In this document: positions 1 to 9,068 of the stretch, piece by piece | Layout: every line of letters starts with the position of its first letter | Numbering within the stretch: position 1 is the first letter of the stretch | Assembly: GCA_905234625.1 (NCBI GenBank) | Contig: CAJOIC010000009.1 | Span: 1 to 64,000 of the forward strand | Direction of reading: 5' to 3' | Source of the DNA: an uncultured Oscillospiraceae bacterium | GTDB lineage: Bacteria; Bacillota; Clostridia; Oscillospirales; Oscillospiraceae | DNA: 64,000 nucleotides | Position numbers and translations under genes: made by a program | The notes under the pieces: model-generated | The model's database searches: none | Seen by the model: the letters and a program-made list of their open reading frames with translations, nothing else | Told to the model about the DNA's origin: nothing

Positions 1-822
1 GTGGCCATCGACTCCTACTACGGCGAGCGCGCCTCCGTCATCAACTACCCGATCTCCAACACCTCCTGGGCCGCCCCGCGTCCCGCGGACGACGGCTATC
101 AGGTAGCCTTTTCCGTCGATGTGGACGGCAACCCCATCTACACCTCCGACATGACCGCGGAGGAGAAGTATGACGCCGCCCTGCAGGCCGCGCTCGGCTT
201 CTTCGAGGCCGCGGGCTACACCGTCGAGGACGGCAAGCTCACCGCCGCTCCCGAGGGCGCTTCCCTGGAGTACACCGCCTGGATCCCCGCCGACGGCACC
301 GGCGACCACCCCTCCTTCATGATCTTCTCCGAGGCCTCCGAGGCCCTCGCGACCATCGGCATGAACCTCATCATCAAGGACCTGTCCAACTCCTCCGAGC
401 TCTGGGACGCCCTTGACTCCCTCGACGTCGCGATCTGGGCCGCCGCCTGGGGCGCCGCCGTCGATCCCGATATGTATCAGGTCTACTACTCCGATGTTGC
501 GAACGGCCCGACGGACGCCGCCGGCATGAACCCCATGGGAGGCCCGGCCCAGGGCGGCGACAGCAGCAAGTACTGCATCGCCGATCCCGAGCTCGACCAG
601 CTCATCCTGGACGCTCTGAAATCCAGCGATCCAGAGTACCGCAAGGCTGTCTACAAGGCCTGCCTCGACATCGTCATCGACTGGGCCTGCGAGATCCCCG
701 TGTATCAGCGCCAGAACGCCATCATCTTCAGCAACGAGCGCGTGGATATCGACACCGTGACCCCCGACATCACCACCTTCTACAAGTGGCTCGAGGAGAT
801 CGAAAACGTCGCTCTGAAGTGA
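1..822 (+). CDS. ABC transporter substrate-binding protein, family 5 (3' part)
   Basis: The frame is open at base 1, so this is the C-terminal 273 codons of an extracellular solute-binding protein of the OppA/DppA type; the signal peptide and lipobox lie left of the window. The stretch AIWAAAWGAAVDPDMYQ and the closing segment IDWACEIPVYQRQNAIIF are typical of the end of the second lobe and the return across the hinge in this family. It would capture a peptide or other small ligand outside the membrane and hand it to the permeases encoded next. It stands first in a complete importer set. The hairpin after its stop would let it be made in excess over the membrane parts. The substrate cannot be read from the sequence. 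Confidence 0.88.
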   Translation: MAIDSYYGERASVINYPISNTSWAAPRPADDGYQVAFSVDVDGNPIYTSDMTAEEKYDAALQAALGFFEAAGYTVEDGKLTAAPEGASLEYTAWIPADGTGDHPSFMIFSEASEALATIGMNLIIKDLSNSSELWDALDSLDVAIWAAAWGAAVDPDMYQVYYSDVANGPTDAAGMNPMGGPAQGGDSSKYCIADPELDQLILDALKSSDPEYRKAVYKACLDIVIDWACEIPVYQRQNAIIFSNERVDIDTVTPDITTFYKWLEEIENVALK

Positions 823-844
823 TCCCCTTTCCCCCTGCATTTTT

Positions 845-875
845 CCCCTGCGGCCTTCGGGCCGCAGGGGGTTTT
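845..875 (+). terminator. Hairpin between binding protein and permease genes
   Basis: An 11-bp perfect stem (845-855 with 860-870) closes a TTCG tetraloop and is followed by GTTTT. It lies inside what should be one operon. It is probably a partial terminator, or an mRNA 3'-end protector that raises binding-protein mRNA over permease mRNA. Confidence 0.75.
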
Positions 876-882
876 CCCTCCG

Positions 883-924
883 CCGTACAGCAAAGGGCGG
901 ACCGCTCCGCCTTTTGCTGTGCGG
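883..924 (+). repeat. Long inverted repeat in the oppA-oppB gap
   Basis: Two 19-base arms (883-901 and 906-924) pair over their whole length with two G-U pairs and a four-base loop. No T-run follows. It sits between the terminator-like hairpin and the ribosome site of oppB, so it may stabilise the downstream transcript or be a processing site. Confidence 0.6.
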
Positions 925-973
925 CACCGGAAACCAAAGCTTCGGAAACAAAGAAAGAACGGAGGTCATGCCG

Positions 974-1960
974 ATGCGCAAATACATACTCAAGCGCATA
1001 CTTCTGTCGATCGTCATCTTCTTCTTCGTCATGCTCATCGTGTACGCGCTGATGCGCTGTCTGCCCACCTCGTACATCGAGTCCATCGCGCGGCAGAAAT
1101 CGCAGCAGCCCGGCTCCAAGAGCTACGCGGAGTGGATGGCGCAGCTCACCGCCACCTACAACATGGACAAGGGCATCCTCGCCGGCTATTTCGGCTGGCT
1201 GGGGGACTTCTTCCGCGGAAACTTCGGCGACAGCTGGTTCTATACCGTTCCCGTCGTGGACAAGTTCAACGATACCGTCTGGCTGTCCTTCGTGATGGGG
1301 CTCATCGCCTTCTTCTTCGAGCTCATCCTCGCGATCCCCCTCGGCATCATCGCCGCGACGAAGCAGTATTCGCGGTCGGACTATGTGATCTCCGTCATCG
1401 CGCTGGCGGGCATCTCGCTGCCGACCTTCTTCTTCGCGTCGCTTTTGAAGCTGCTCTTTTCCGTGAAGCTCGGCTGGTTCGACCTCTTCGGCCTCGTGGG
1501 ACGAAACTACAACCAGCTCTCCGCCTGGGGACAGCTTATGGATAAGGGACATCACCTGGTCCTGCCCATCGTGACCCTCGTGGTCATCTCCGTCGGCTCC
1601 CTCATGCGCTACACCCGCACGAACATGCTGGAGGTGCTGAACGCCGACTACATCCGCACCGCCCGGGCCAAGGGCCTGAGCGAGAAGAAGGTCGTCTACC
1701 ATCACGCCTTCCGCAACACGCTCATCCCCCTCGTCACCATCATCGGCGGCAGCCTGCCCGGCCTCTTTTCCGGCGCCCTCATCACCGAGACGCTCTACTC
1801 CATCCCCGGCATCGGCTATACCTCCTACCAGGCCATGGTCGGCGGCGACATCCCGTTCTCCATGTTCTATCTCGCGTTTCTCGCGATCCTCACGCTGCTC
1901 GGCAACCTGATCGCCGACATCCTGTACGCGGTGGTCGATCCCCGCGTTCGCATCGCGTAA
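974..1960 (+). CDS. oppB: Peptide ABC transporter permease, OppB type
   Basis: A 328-residue integral membrane permease that forms half of the translocation pore of an oligopeptide-type ABC importer. It opens with a membrane segment (about residues 8-28), has the usual OppB external stretch, and carries the cytoplasmic EAA-type loop near residues 223-245 (YIRTARAKGLSEKKVV), which contacts the ATPase. The ATG at 974 is chosen because GGAGG at 961-965 lies eight bases upstream; the ATG at 968 is too close. Sixteen bases separate it from the second permease. Expression should follow the binding-protein transcript, reduced by the two hairpins before it. Substrate not determinable. Confidence 0.9.
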   Translation: MRKYILKRILLSIVIFFFVMLIVYALMRCLPTSYIESIARQKSQQPGSKSYAEWMAQLTATYNMDKGILAGYFGWLGDFFRGNFGDSWFYTVPVVDKFNDTVWLSFVMGLIAFFFELILAIPLGIIAATKQYSRSDYVISVIALAGISLPTFFFASLLKLLFSVKLGWFDLFGLVGRNYNQLSAWGQLMDKGHHLVLPIVTLVVISVGSLMRYTRTNMLEVLNADYIRTARAKGLSEKKVVYHHAFRNTLIPLVTIIGGSLPGLFSGALITETLYSIPGIGYTSYQAMVGGDIPFSMFYLAFLAILTLLGNLIADILYAVVDPRVRIA

Positions 1961-1976
1961 GAGAGGAGGGAACCGT

Positions 1977-3728
1977 ATGACCGACGATATGAAAAACGTG
2001 AAAAAAGACGATCCGGCCCCTCTGCGGGTGCAGAACGTACCCGGCAGCGTCGCCCGGCGGCACGCCGAGAAGATCACCGAGGAGGCTGTGAAAAACAGCT
2101 CCGCCTCCTCCGGCAGCGGCGACAACGGCGAGCAGTTCTCCCTGAACGACGACCGCCGCGTCAAGGTCCTCTCCCCCGGCGCGATGGTGGCCAAGCGCTT
2201 CTTCCGCAACCGCATCGCCGTGCTCGGCCTTGCGATCCTCGCGTTCATGTTCCTGTTCTCCTTCGTGGGCGGCCTGATCACGCCGTACTCCGAGAACCAG
2301 CAGTTCTACCGGGTCGAATACCAGAACAAGGAATACGCCGGCGTGGCGGAAAACGACGAGCTCCGCTTCGCCGCTGCCGAGGGCCAGAAGTATGACAGCG
2401 CCACCCACGCCCAGTTCATCCGCGCCCTCAACACCGCCCCGGCCGACGCCCCCGCCGCCCCCGCTCCCGCCGGAGGCTCCGGCATCGTGAAGCCCGGTGC
2501 GGTCGGCGCCGGAAGCCTGACCTCCTTCACCTACCGGGACACGACCTACTACATCTACAGGGACGGCGAGGATTTCTACCGCGTCGCCCTGGGTGACGGC
2601 ACCCTCATCGGCATCGAATACAAGGACATCATCAGCTCCAGCATCGCCGGCCGGAAGCTGAGCTTCGACTTCCAGTACGGCGCCCTGCTCGCCAGAGCCA
2701 CCGGCGAGACCGGCTTCACGGCGGACGAAAAGGACTACCTGCTGGACGAGGACGGACTCGTCACGCTGGACGGCGAAGAGATCGCCTTCATCAGCCGCTA
2801 CGTGGTGAACCCCATCTCTCCGGACGTCTTCATCAGCCGCTCCTTCCAGGAGGAGCTCCAGGATTCGCTCCAGCAGGCGAAAAGCGGCGGCGAGGCCGAA
2901 TTCCTCTTCACCGACGAGGACGGCGAGACCCACGAATACCTCGTCCGCTGGCGCCCGTCCTACAACAACTGGCAGGTCCTGCAGGAGACCGAGACCCGCG
3001 TCTACGACAGCTACGCCTCGCCCAGCCGGGAGCACTGGCTCGGCACGGACCGCAACGGCATGGACATGATGACCCGCCTGATGTACGGCGGCCGCGTGTC
3101 CCTCCTCATCGGCTTCATCGTCGAGGCGATCAGCACCGTCCTCGGCATCATCCTCGGCGGTCTCGCGGGTTACTTCGGCAAATGGGTCGATAACCTCATC
3201 ATGCGTATCGTCGATATCTTCTACTGCATCCCGTCCATGCCTATCATCATTATTCTCGGCGCCGCCATGGATGCCATGAGTGTGGACCCGCAGATCCGTA
3301 TGATCTACCTCATGCTGATCCTGGGCTTCCTCGGCTGGCCGGGCGTGGCGCGTCTCGTCCGCGGACAGATCCTGTCCCTGCGCGAGCAGGAATTCATGAC
3401 GGCCACCGAGGCCGGCGGCATCCGCGTATCCCGGCGCATCTTCAAGCACCTCATCCCCAACGTAATCCCCCAGCTCATCGTCTCTGTTTCGATGGGCATC
3501 GGCGGCACGATCATCACGGAATCGACGCTGTCCTTCCTGGGCCTCGGCGTCAAGTTCCCGTTTGCCTCCTGGGGCAATATCATCAACGACGTCAACAACA
3601 CCTTCGTTCTGACGACGTACTGGTTCATCTGGATCCCGGCCGGTCTGCTGCTTCTGCTTACCGTGCTGGCGTTCAACCTCGTCGGCGACGGTCTGCGCGA
3701 TGCATTTGACCCGCGCATGAAGCGCTGA
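1977..3728 (+). CDS. oppC: Peptide ABC transporter permease, OppC type, with large inserted domain
   Basis: The partner permease of OppB, 583 residues instead of the usual 280-350. A cytoplasmic N-tail of about 78 residues leads to the first membrane segment (about 80-101). Some 240 residues then intervene before the conserved HWLGTDRNGMDMMTRLMYGG block near residue 352, where the normal OppC core of five membrane segments resumes, with the EAA loop near residue 472 (FMTATEAGGIRVSRRIF). By topology the insertion faces outside. It contains an Ala/Pro linker and Tyr-rich beta-like sequence. Start ATG 1977 follows GAGGAGGG. It sits between oppB and oppD with short gaps. What the external domain does is unknown; it may help dock the binding protein or sample ligand. 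Confidence 0.88.
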   Translation: MTDDMKNVKKDDPAPLRVQNVPGSVARRHAEKITEEAVKNSSASSGSGDNGEQFSLNDDRRVKVLSPGAMVAKRFFRNRIAVLGLAILAFMFLFSFVGGLITPYSENQQFYRVEYQNKEYAGVAENDELRFAAAEGQKYDSATHAQFIRALNTAPADAPAAPAPAGGSGIVKPGAVGAGSLTSFTYRDTTYYIYRDGEDFYRVALGDGTLIGIEYKDIISSSIAGRKLSFDFQYGALLARATGETGFTADEKDYLLDEDGLVTLDGEEIAFISRYVVNPISPDVFISRSFQEELQDSLQQAKSGGEAEFLFTDEDGETHEYLVRWRPSYNNWQVLQETETRVYDSYASPSREHWLGTDRNGMDMMTRLMYGGRVSLLIGFIVEAISTVLGIILGGLAGYFGKWVDNLIMRIVDIFYCIPSMPIIIILGAAMDAMSVDPQIRMIYLMLILGFLGWPGVARLVRGQILSLREQEFMTATEAGGIRVSRRIFKHLIPNVIPQLIVSVSMGIGGTIITESTLSFLGLGVKFPFASWGNIINDVNNTFVLTTYWFIWIPAGLLLLLTVLAFNLVGDGLRDAFDPRMKR

Positions 3729-3742
3729 AAGGGGGGCACATC

Positions 3743-4888
3743 ATGGCTAAGAAAAAACAGGAAGGCTACCTCTCCGCCAGAGAGTCCCGCCGCATCTCCC
3801 GGGAGAACCGGAAGATCACCAATGCCTACGAAAAGAAGAGAAAGCGTAAGAACGTCTCCGAGTCCGAGTACCTTACCACGATGCGCGATCCCGGGAACGC
3901 CGTGGAGTTTGACGATCTGCATACCTATTTCTTCACCGACGCCGGTACCGTCAAGGCCGTCGACGGCGTGAGCTTCGAGGTACCTGTGGGCAAGACGGTG
4001 GGCGTCGTGGGCGAGTCAGGCTGCGGTAAGTCCGTCACGAGCCTATCCCTCATGCAGCTGCTTCAGCGGCCGCAGGGCCAGGTGGTGGAGGGCGAGATCC
4101 GCCTGAATCTCGGCGATAAGGCCTACGACGTTACCAAGGCGCCCAACGAGGTCCTGCAGAAGATCCGCGGCAACTATGTCTCCATGATCTTCCAGGAACC
4201 CATGACCGCGCTGAACCCAGTCTTCCGCATCGGAGACCAGATCAACGAAGTCATCGCCCTGCATGACGGCGAGGGGAAGAGTGAGGAGGACATCAAGCGG
4301 CGCACCATCGAGCTCATCGAGATGGTGGGCATCGCCAACTCCGAGGGCGTGTATCACATGTTCCCCCACGAGCTTTCCGGCGGTATGCGGCAGCGCATCG
4401 TCATTGCCATGGCGTTGGCCTGCAACCCCAAGGTCATCATCGCGGACGAGCCCACCACGGCGCTGGACGTGACCATCCAGGCCCAGATCCTGGACCTGCT
4501 GCGCCAGCTGAAGGACCGGATCAACTCCTCCATCATGTTCATCACCCACGACCTGGGCGTCATTGCCGAGATGGCGGATTACGTCGTCGTCATGTATGCC
4601 GGGCGCGTGGTCGAGAAGGGTACGGCGGACGATATCTTCCATCATCCCGCCCACCCCTATACCATCGGCCTGATGGCGTCGAAGCCCGTGGTCGGGAAGC
4701 ATATCGACAAGCTCTATTCCATACCCGGCAAGGTCCCGAATCCCATCAATATGCCCAATTACTGCTATTTCAAGGACCGCTGCGAGATGTGCGTCGGCGG
4801 CTGCGAGGGAGACTATCCCTCGATGGTGAGCCTGTCCGATACGCATAAGGTCAGCTGCTATCGCTATTACGGGAAGGAGGGGGAATGA
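3743..4888 (+). CDS. oppD: Peptide ABC transporter ATP-binding protein, OppD type
   Basis: Cytoplasmic ATPase of the importer, 381 residues. Walker A GESGCGKS lies near residues 91-98, the signature LSGGMRQR near 210, and Walker B VIIADEPTTALD near 230. The C-terminal oligopeptide-type extension holds a cysteine cluster (YCYFKDRCEMCVGGC); related tails in this family are known to bind an iron-sulfur cluster, so one is possible here. The first 45 residues are very basic (KKKQEGYLSARESRRISRENRK), longer than usual before the ATPase domain. The gene lies 14 bases after oppC, and the next gene begins two bases after its stop. Confidence 0.92.
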   Translation: MAKKKQEGYLSARESRRISRENRKITNAYEKKRKRKNVSESEYLTTMRDPGNAVEFDDLHTYFFTDAGTVKAVDGVSFEVPVGKTVGVVGESGCGKSVTSLSLMQLLQRPQGQVVEGEIRLNLGDKAYDVTKAPNEVLQKIRGNYVSMIFQEPMTALNPVFRIGDQINEVIALHDGEGKSEEDIKRRTIELIEMVGIANSEGVYHMFPHELSGGMRQRIVIAMALACNPKVIIADEPTTALDVTIQAQILDLLRQLKDRINSSIMFITHDLGVIAEMADYVVVMYAGRVVEKGTADDIFHHPAHPYTIGLMASKPVVGKHIDKLYSIPGKVPNPINMPNYCYFKDRCEMCVGGCEGDYPSMVSLSDTHKVSCYRYYGKEGE

Positions 4889-4889
4889 C

Positions 4890-6083
4890 ATGCCGTATAT
4901 GAAGGCCGGCAAAACCGACGACGAGACCTTCGAGGAAAACAAACAGGCTTCCCAGCAGCATGCCGAGGATTTCCCCAAGTCGAAAAAGGTCAAAGGGGGG
5001 AAACTCGTCATCGATAACGACTATACGCCTCTGACCTACGATCCTCAGTATATCCTCATGGTCAACCGCCTGAAGAAGTACTTCCCCATCAAGGGCGGTA
5101 TGATCTCAAAGACCGTCGGCCATGTGAAAGCGGTGGACGGCGTCAGCTTCAACCTCAAGCGCGGCACCACCATGGGCCTCGTGGGCGAGTCCGGCTGCGG
5201 CAAGACCACCCTGGGCCGTGTGATCCTGCGTCTGTCCGGGGAGAAGAGCGGCGGTCAGGTGCTCTTTAACGGCCAGGAGGTCTATGACCTGTCCGCCAAA
5301 GAGATGCGTGCCCTGCGTCCCAAGATGCAGATCATCTTCCAGGACCCGTTCTCCAGTCTGTCCCCGCGCCTTCCCGTCGGCGAGATCATCGGCGAGGCCG
5401 TGCGGGAGCACGGTATCGTGTCCAAGGAGGAATTTGACGATTACATCGACGGTGTCATGGACAACTGCGGCCTGCAGCCCTTCCATAAGGATCGCTATCC
5501 CCACGAGTTCTCCGGCGGCCAGCGTCAGCGCATCTGTATCGCCAGGGCCCTGGCGCTGAACCCCGAATTCGTCGTTTGTGACGAGCCTGTGTCCGCGCTG
5601 GACGTGTCGATCCAGGCGCAGATCATAAACCTGCTGCGGGAGCTGCAGGAAAAGTATAAGCTGACGTATCTTTTCATTTCCCATGATCTGTCGGTCGTGG
5701 AGCACATCTCCGACTCCGTGGGCGTCATGTACCTCGGGAATCTCGTGGAGTACGGCACGACGGAGAATATCTTCTCGAACCCGCTGCACCCCTATACCGA
5801 GGCGCTGTTTTCCGCGATCCCCATCCCGGACCCGGACGCGAAAATGAACCGCATCATCCTCAAGGGAAGCATCCCCAGTCCTGCAAACCCGCCCAAGGGC
5901 TGCAAATTCCACACCCGCTGCGAGAAGTGCATGGACGTGTGCCAGTACGCAGCACCCGAGTGGATCGAGGTGGAGGAGGGGCATTTCTGCGCCTGTCACC
6001 TCTATAACGACGAGGATCGGAACGCCCGCGCCCGGGAGACCGCCGCGGCGGCCCAAAGCGCGGAGAAGGAAGCCGACGCATGA
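4890..6083 (+). CDS. oppF: Peptide ABC transporter ATP-binding protein, OppF type
   Basis: Second ATPase of the importer, 397 residues, pairing with OppD. Walker [13 protein letters not shown] starts near residue 100, the signature FSGGQRQR near 207, and Walker [12 protein letters not shown] near 228. The C-terminal oligopeptide extension again carries Cys residues ([15 protein letters not shown]), followed by an Ala/Glu-rich tail. A non-homologous N-terminal stretch of about 50 residues rich in Lys and Glu precedes the domain, as in OppD. ATG 4890 follows GGAGGGGG. Its stop overlaps the start of the next small gene (ATGA), so the two are translationally coupled. Confidence 0.92.
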   Translation: MPYMKAGKTDDETFEENKQASQQHAEDFPKSKKVKGGKLVIDNDYTPLTYDPQYILMVNRLKKYFPIKGGMISKTVGHVKAVDGVSFNLKRGTTMGLVGESGCGKTTLGRVILRLSGEKSGGQVLFNGQEVYDLSAKEMRALRPKMQIIFQDPFSSLSPRLPVGEIIGEAVREHGIVSKEEFDDYIDGVMDNCGLQPFHKDRYPHEFSGGQRQRICIARALALNPEFVVCDEPVSALDVSIQAQIINLLRELQEKYKLTYLFISHDLSVVEHISDSVGVMYLGNLVEYGTTENIFSNPLHPYTEALFSAIPIPDPDAKMNRIILKGSIPSPANPPKGCKFHTRCEKCMDVCQYAAPEWIEVEEGHFCACHLYNDEDRNARARETAAAAQSAEKEADA

Positions 6084-6358
6084 CCCGGAAATCGAAACGG
6101 GAATACGAGGACGACGACGGACGAACCATCGCCCGGATGAATGTGGACGGGATGCCCTGGTACACCGGCGGCTTCACCCCTCCGGCGGAGGAGGACCGGA
6201 CGCCGGACGCCCCTGCGCCGGAAAAACCGCCGATGTCCAAGGCCGAGGTCCGGGGCTATGCCTGGGCGGCGGTCAAGGCCGGCCTTCTCATCGGCGCCGT
6301 GTTCGCTGTCGCGTACGGGCTGTTTCTGCTGTTTTGTCAATTTGTTTGGTTTCGATAA
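6080..6358 (+). CDS. Small single-pass membrane protein at the end of the opp operon
   Basis: A 92-residue protein whose ATG overlaps the oppF stop. The first 60 residues are hydrophilic, with a Pro-rich acidic stretch (PPAEEDRTPDAPAPEKPP). Residues 63-91 form one hydrophobic segment ending QFVWFR, so the protein should be tail-anchored with its N-terminus inside. No family recognised. Coupling to oppF suggests it is an accessory of the importer or is simply carried with it. The stop is followed by about 85 bases and then a terminator, which closes the operon. Confidence 0.6.
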   Translation: MTRKSKREYEDDDGRTIARMNVDGMPWYTGGFTPPAEEDRTPDAPAPEKPPMSKAEVRGYAWAAVKAGLLIGAVFAVAYGLFLLFCQFVWFR

Positions 6359-6446
6359 ACGCCTTTGCATCCGATACGGAGGCGGAGGCATCCCCACCCC
6401 CCAAGCTTTTGAAAGCGCCTTTCACCCCCCGGCGATTTCAAAGGAG

Positions 6447-6475
6447 AAAACTCCCGGCTTCCGTCCGGGAGTTTT
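6447..6475 (+). terminator. Intrinsic terminator of the opp operon
   Basis: Arms AAAACTCCCGG (6447-6457) and CCGGGAGTTTT (6465-6475) form an 11-bp stem that runs into the T tract. No gene lies from 6359 to 6560; apart from this hairpin and the next promoter the gap shows nothing. Confidence 0.88.
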
Positions 6476-6499
6476 CGTTTGCCTGAGCTGTCAGCCGGA

Positions 6500-6528
6500 T
6501 TGACGGAAGCGGCGGAAGCGTATATAAT
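6500..6528 (+). promoter_or_regulatory. Sigma-A promoter of the adenylation gene
   Basis: TTGACG at 6500-6505 and TATAAT at 6523-6528 are 17 bases apart, a near-consensus promoter ending about 30 bases before the start codon at 6561. Confidence 0.85.
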
Positions 6529-6560
6529 GATGTGGATTCTGACAGGAACGGAGAGCGAAT

Positions 6561-8072
6561 ATGCAGATGAATATACTGGAATACCTGGAGGCCTCGGCGG
6601 CGAGATTTCCGGACAAGATCGCTTTTGGCGACGATAAGACGACCCTGACCTTTGCGCAGCTGAACGAGAAAGCCCGCCGGGCAGGCTCGTATCTCTCCGC
6701 CCGGATCGGGACGAATGTGCCCGTGGCGGTGTTCATGGAGAAGACACCGGAGTGCCTGGCGGCATTTTTTGCGGCGGTGAGCGCCGGCTGCTTCTATGTC
6801 CCCCTGGATACCAAGATGCCGGCCGAGCGCATCAAGCTCATTTTCGATACGCTGCATCCTGCCTTCGTGTTCTACGACGCCAAAAATGCCGCGAACGCCG
6901 CGGCCGTGGCAGGGCAGGCGCAGACCGCGCTGTTTTCCGATGCCGCGAGCGCGGATATTGACGAGGCTGCCCTGGCCCGCATACGCCGGGACCATGTGGA
7001 CACGGACCTTTTGTACGTCCTCTTCACCAGCGGCTCCACCGGTGTGCCTAAGGGCGTTACCATCAGCCACCGCAGCATCATCGACTGGGCGGACTGGCTC
7101 CATGAGACCCTGGACATCGACGAGAACGCCGTCCTGGGCAATCAAGCGCCCTTCGTGTTTGATAACTCCACCCTGGACATCTATTCTACCCTGAAAAACG
7201 GCGCGACCACCTGGATCATCCCGAAGAAGTGCTTCTCCTTCCATAAGACGATGATGCAGTTTTTGGCGGAGCACGAGATCAACACCATCTTTTTCGTGCC
7301 GTCGGCCCTCATTGCCATCGCGAACTCCGGCATTCTGGAGACCACCGTGCCGGCCACGCTGCAGCGGGTGTATTTCTGCGGCGAGGTCATGCCGAACCGC
7401 CAGCTCAACATGTGGCGGCGGGCGCTGCCGGAGGCGAAGTTCTGCAATATGTACGGCCCCACGGAAATCACAGACGTCTGCGCGTATTACATCGTGGACC
7501 GGGAATTCGACGACGACGAGCCCCTGCCCATCGGCTTCCCCTGCAAAAACACCCGCATCCTCATCCTGAACGATGAGAACAGGCCCGTTGGCACGGACGA
7601 GACCGGCGAGCTCTGCGTTTTGGGCACCTGCCTGTCCCATGGATACTACAATAACCCCGCCCAAACGGAGAAGGCCTTCGTCCAGAACCCCCTGAACACC
7701 GTCTTCACCGAGCGGATGTACCGTACCGGGGATCTGGCCCGCTGGAACGACCGGGGGGAGATCATGTTCCTGGGACGGAAGGACTTCCAGATCAAGCACC
7801 AGGGCTGCTATCGCATCGAGCTGGGCGAGATCGAGACGGCGCTGCTGGCGGTGCCCTCCGTCTCAAACGGCTGCTGCCTCTTCGACGAGCCGAAGGACGA
7901 GATCGTATGCGTCTATATCGGCGGAGAGGACCCTCAGGCCCTGGCCAGGCAGCTGGCGGTGAAGCTGCCCACGTACATGATGCCGAACCGCTATGTGCAG
8001 CTGGAACGACTGCCCATGACCATCAACGACAAGATCGACCGGGTCACGCTGAAAAAGACCTATATCGGCTGA
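6561..8072 (+). CDS. DltA-like amino acid adenylation enzyme
   Basis: A 503-residue acyl-AMP-forming enzyme, the same length as D-alanine:carrier ligase DltA. Core motifs are intact: LFTSGSTGVPKG near 153, NQAPFVFDNSTLDIY near 194, CGEVMP near 273, MYGPTEITDV near 296, YRTGDLARW near 387, the hinge GRKDFQIKHQG near 405, and the catalytic lysine in NDKIDR near 488. It should activate a carboxylic acid (amino acid likely) with ATP and pass it to a thiol acceptor. No carrier protein or dltB/C/D gene is nearby, so teichoic-acid alanylation is not supported; the neighbours are sugar and alcohol enzymes. Own promoter and terminator. Substrate unknown. Confidence 0.75.
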   Translation: MQMNILEYLEASAARFPDKIAFGDDKTTLTFAQLNEKARRAGSYLSARIGTNVPVAVFMEKTPECLAAFFAAVSAGCFYVPLDTKMPAERIKLIFDTLHPAFVFYDAKNAANAAAVAGQAQTALFSDAASADIDEAALARIRRDHVDTDLLYVLFTSGSTGVPKGVTISHRSIIDWADWLHETLDIDENAVLGNQAPFVFDNSTLDIYSTLKNGATTWIIPKKCFSFHKTMMQFLAEHEINTIFFVPSALIAIANSGILETTVPATLQRVYFCGEVMPNRQLNMWRRALPEAKFCNMYGPTEITDVCAYYIVDREFDDDEPLPIGFPCKNTRILILNDENRPVGTDETGELCVLGTCLSHGYYNNPAQTEKAFVQNPLNTVFTERMYRTGDLARWNDRGEIMFLGRKDFQIKHQGCYRIELGEIETALLAVPSVSNGCCLFDEPKDEIVCVYIGGEDPQALARQLAVKLPTYMMPNRYVQLERLPMTINDKIDRVTLKKTYIG

Positions 8073-8073
8073 A

Positions 8074-8098
8074 AAAGCGGGGAAATCCCCGCTTTTTT
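8074..8098 (+). terminator. Intrinsic terminator after the adenylation gene
   Basis: AAAGCGGGG and CCCCGCTTT form a short GC stem around AAAT, followed by more T residues. It overlaps nothing and separates this gene from the transketolase unit. Confidence 0.85.
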
Positions 8099-8170
8099 GC
8101 TGTTATGAGCGCATGTAATATTAATTTCATGATTTTATATTAATTTTTTTATGTATTTTTACGCGTAGTG

Positions 8171-8179
8171 TGGTATAAT
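8171..8179 (+). promoter_or_regulatory. Extended -10 promoter of the transketolase unit
   Basis: TGGTATAAT is a perfect extended -10 element. The -35 region (ATGTAT at 8151-8156) is weak, and the DNA upstream, 8105-8160, is strikingly AT-rich compared with the surroundings. Confidence 0.7.
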
Positions 8180-8222
8180 GCCCCTATTGTAAGAATTAGC
8201 AGATCAAAGGAGGACCCTTCTT

Positions 8223-9068
8223 ATGCCGATAACACCGGATGAGAAGAAAGAGCTTCAAAGGATCGCGAAGGAGCTTCGCCTGACGGTCATCGACGTGATG
8301 GCCTGGGCCGGCGGCGCTCATGTGGGCGGCTCTCTCAGCTGCCTGGATCTTCTGACGGCTCTGTATTTCAAATATCTGAAGATAGACCCCGAGGACCCGG
8401 ACTGGGACGAGCGGGACTGGTTCATCCTCTCCAAGGGCCACGCCGCGGCGAGCTACATCCCTGTCCTGTCGAAGCGGGGGTATTTCCCTCAGGAGGAGCT
8501 GCGCACGTTCAACCACTTCGGCAGTCCCTTCGCCATGCACCCTGACAGCAACAAGGTCGTGGGCTGCGACGTTTCCGCGGGAAGCCTCGGCCACGGCTTG
8601 CCCATCGCCTTCGGTCTGGGCCTGGGCTTTAAGTACCAGGGCAAGCCCAACAAGGTCGTCTGCCTCATGGGCGACGGCGAGTGCTGTGAGGGCAGCATCT
8701 GGGAGGCGGCCATGTCCATCGCCCACTACGGCCTGACGAACGTCATCCCTATCGTGGACCGGAACATGCTCATGATCGACGCCACCACGGAGGAGGAGAT
8801 CGGTCTCGAGCCCTTCGCCGACAAGTGGCGGGCCTTCGGCTTTGAGCCTTTGGAGATCGACGGACACGATTTCGACGCGATCACCGCCGCTCTGGACACG
8901 GCCTGGAACGCTGCGGAGAAGCCCGTGGTCATCATTGCCAGGACCGTCAAGGGCAAGGGCGTCGATTTTATGGAAAATCAGCTGGCCTATCACTACGCTG
9001 CGGGCGATTCCGAGATGTGCGAGAAGGCCAAGGCCTCCATCGAGGCCATGTATAAGGAGGTGGAGTGA
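8223..9068 (+). CDS. Transketolase, N-terminal (thiamine-pyrophosphate) subunit
   Basis: A 281-residue half-transketolase. It has the thiamine-diphosphate/Mg motif GDGECCEGSIWEAAMSIAHY starting near residue 149, the SKGHAA segment near 70 and the glycine-rich SAGSLGHGLPIA block near 119, all typical of the TPP-binding domain. Together with the next gene it makes a split enzyme that moves two-carbon ketol units between sugars, or runs a related acyloin reaction. ATG 8223 follows AAAGGAGGA. The stop overlaps the start of the C-terminal subunit, so the subunits are made in equal amounts. Split transketolases are common in Clostridia; this copy sits among dehydrogenases rather than pentose genes. 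Confidence 0.9.
   Translation: MPITPDEKKELQRIAKELRLTVIDVMAWAGGAHVGGSLSCLDLLTALYFKYLKIDPEDPDWDERDWFILSKGHAAASYIPVLSKRGYFPQEELRTFNHFGSPFAMHPDSNKVVGCDVSAGSLGHGLPIAFGLGLGFKYQGKPNKVVCLMGDGECCEGSIWEAAMSIAHYGLTNVIPIVDRNMLMIDATTEEEIGLEPFADKWRAFGFEPLEIDGHDFDAITAALDTAWNAAEKPVVIIARTVKGKGVDFMENQLAYHYAAGDSEMCEKAKASIEAMYKEVE

Noticed and set aside
6561-8072. Start of a dlt operon or a nonribosomal peptide synthetase
   Set aside because: No carrier, condensation or thioesterase domain, and no dltB, C or D follows.
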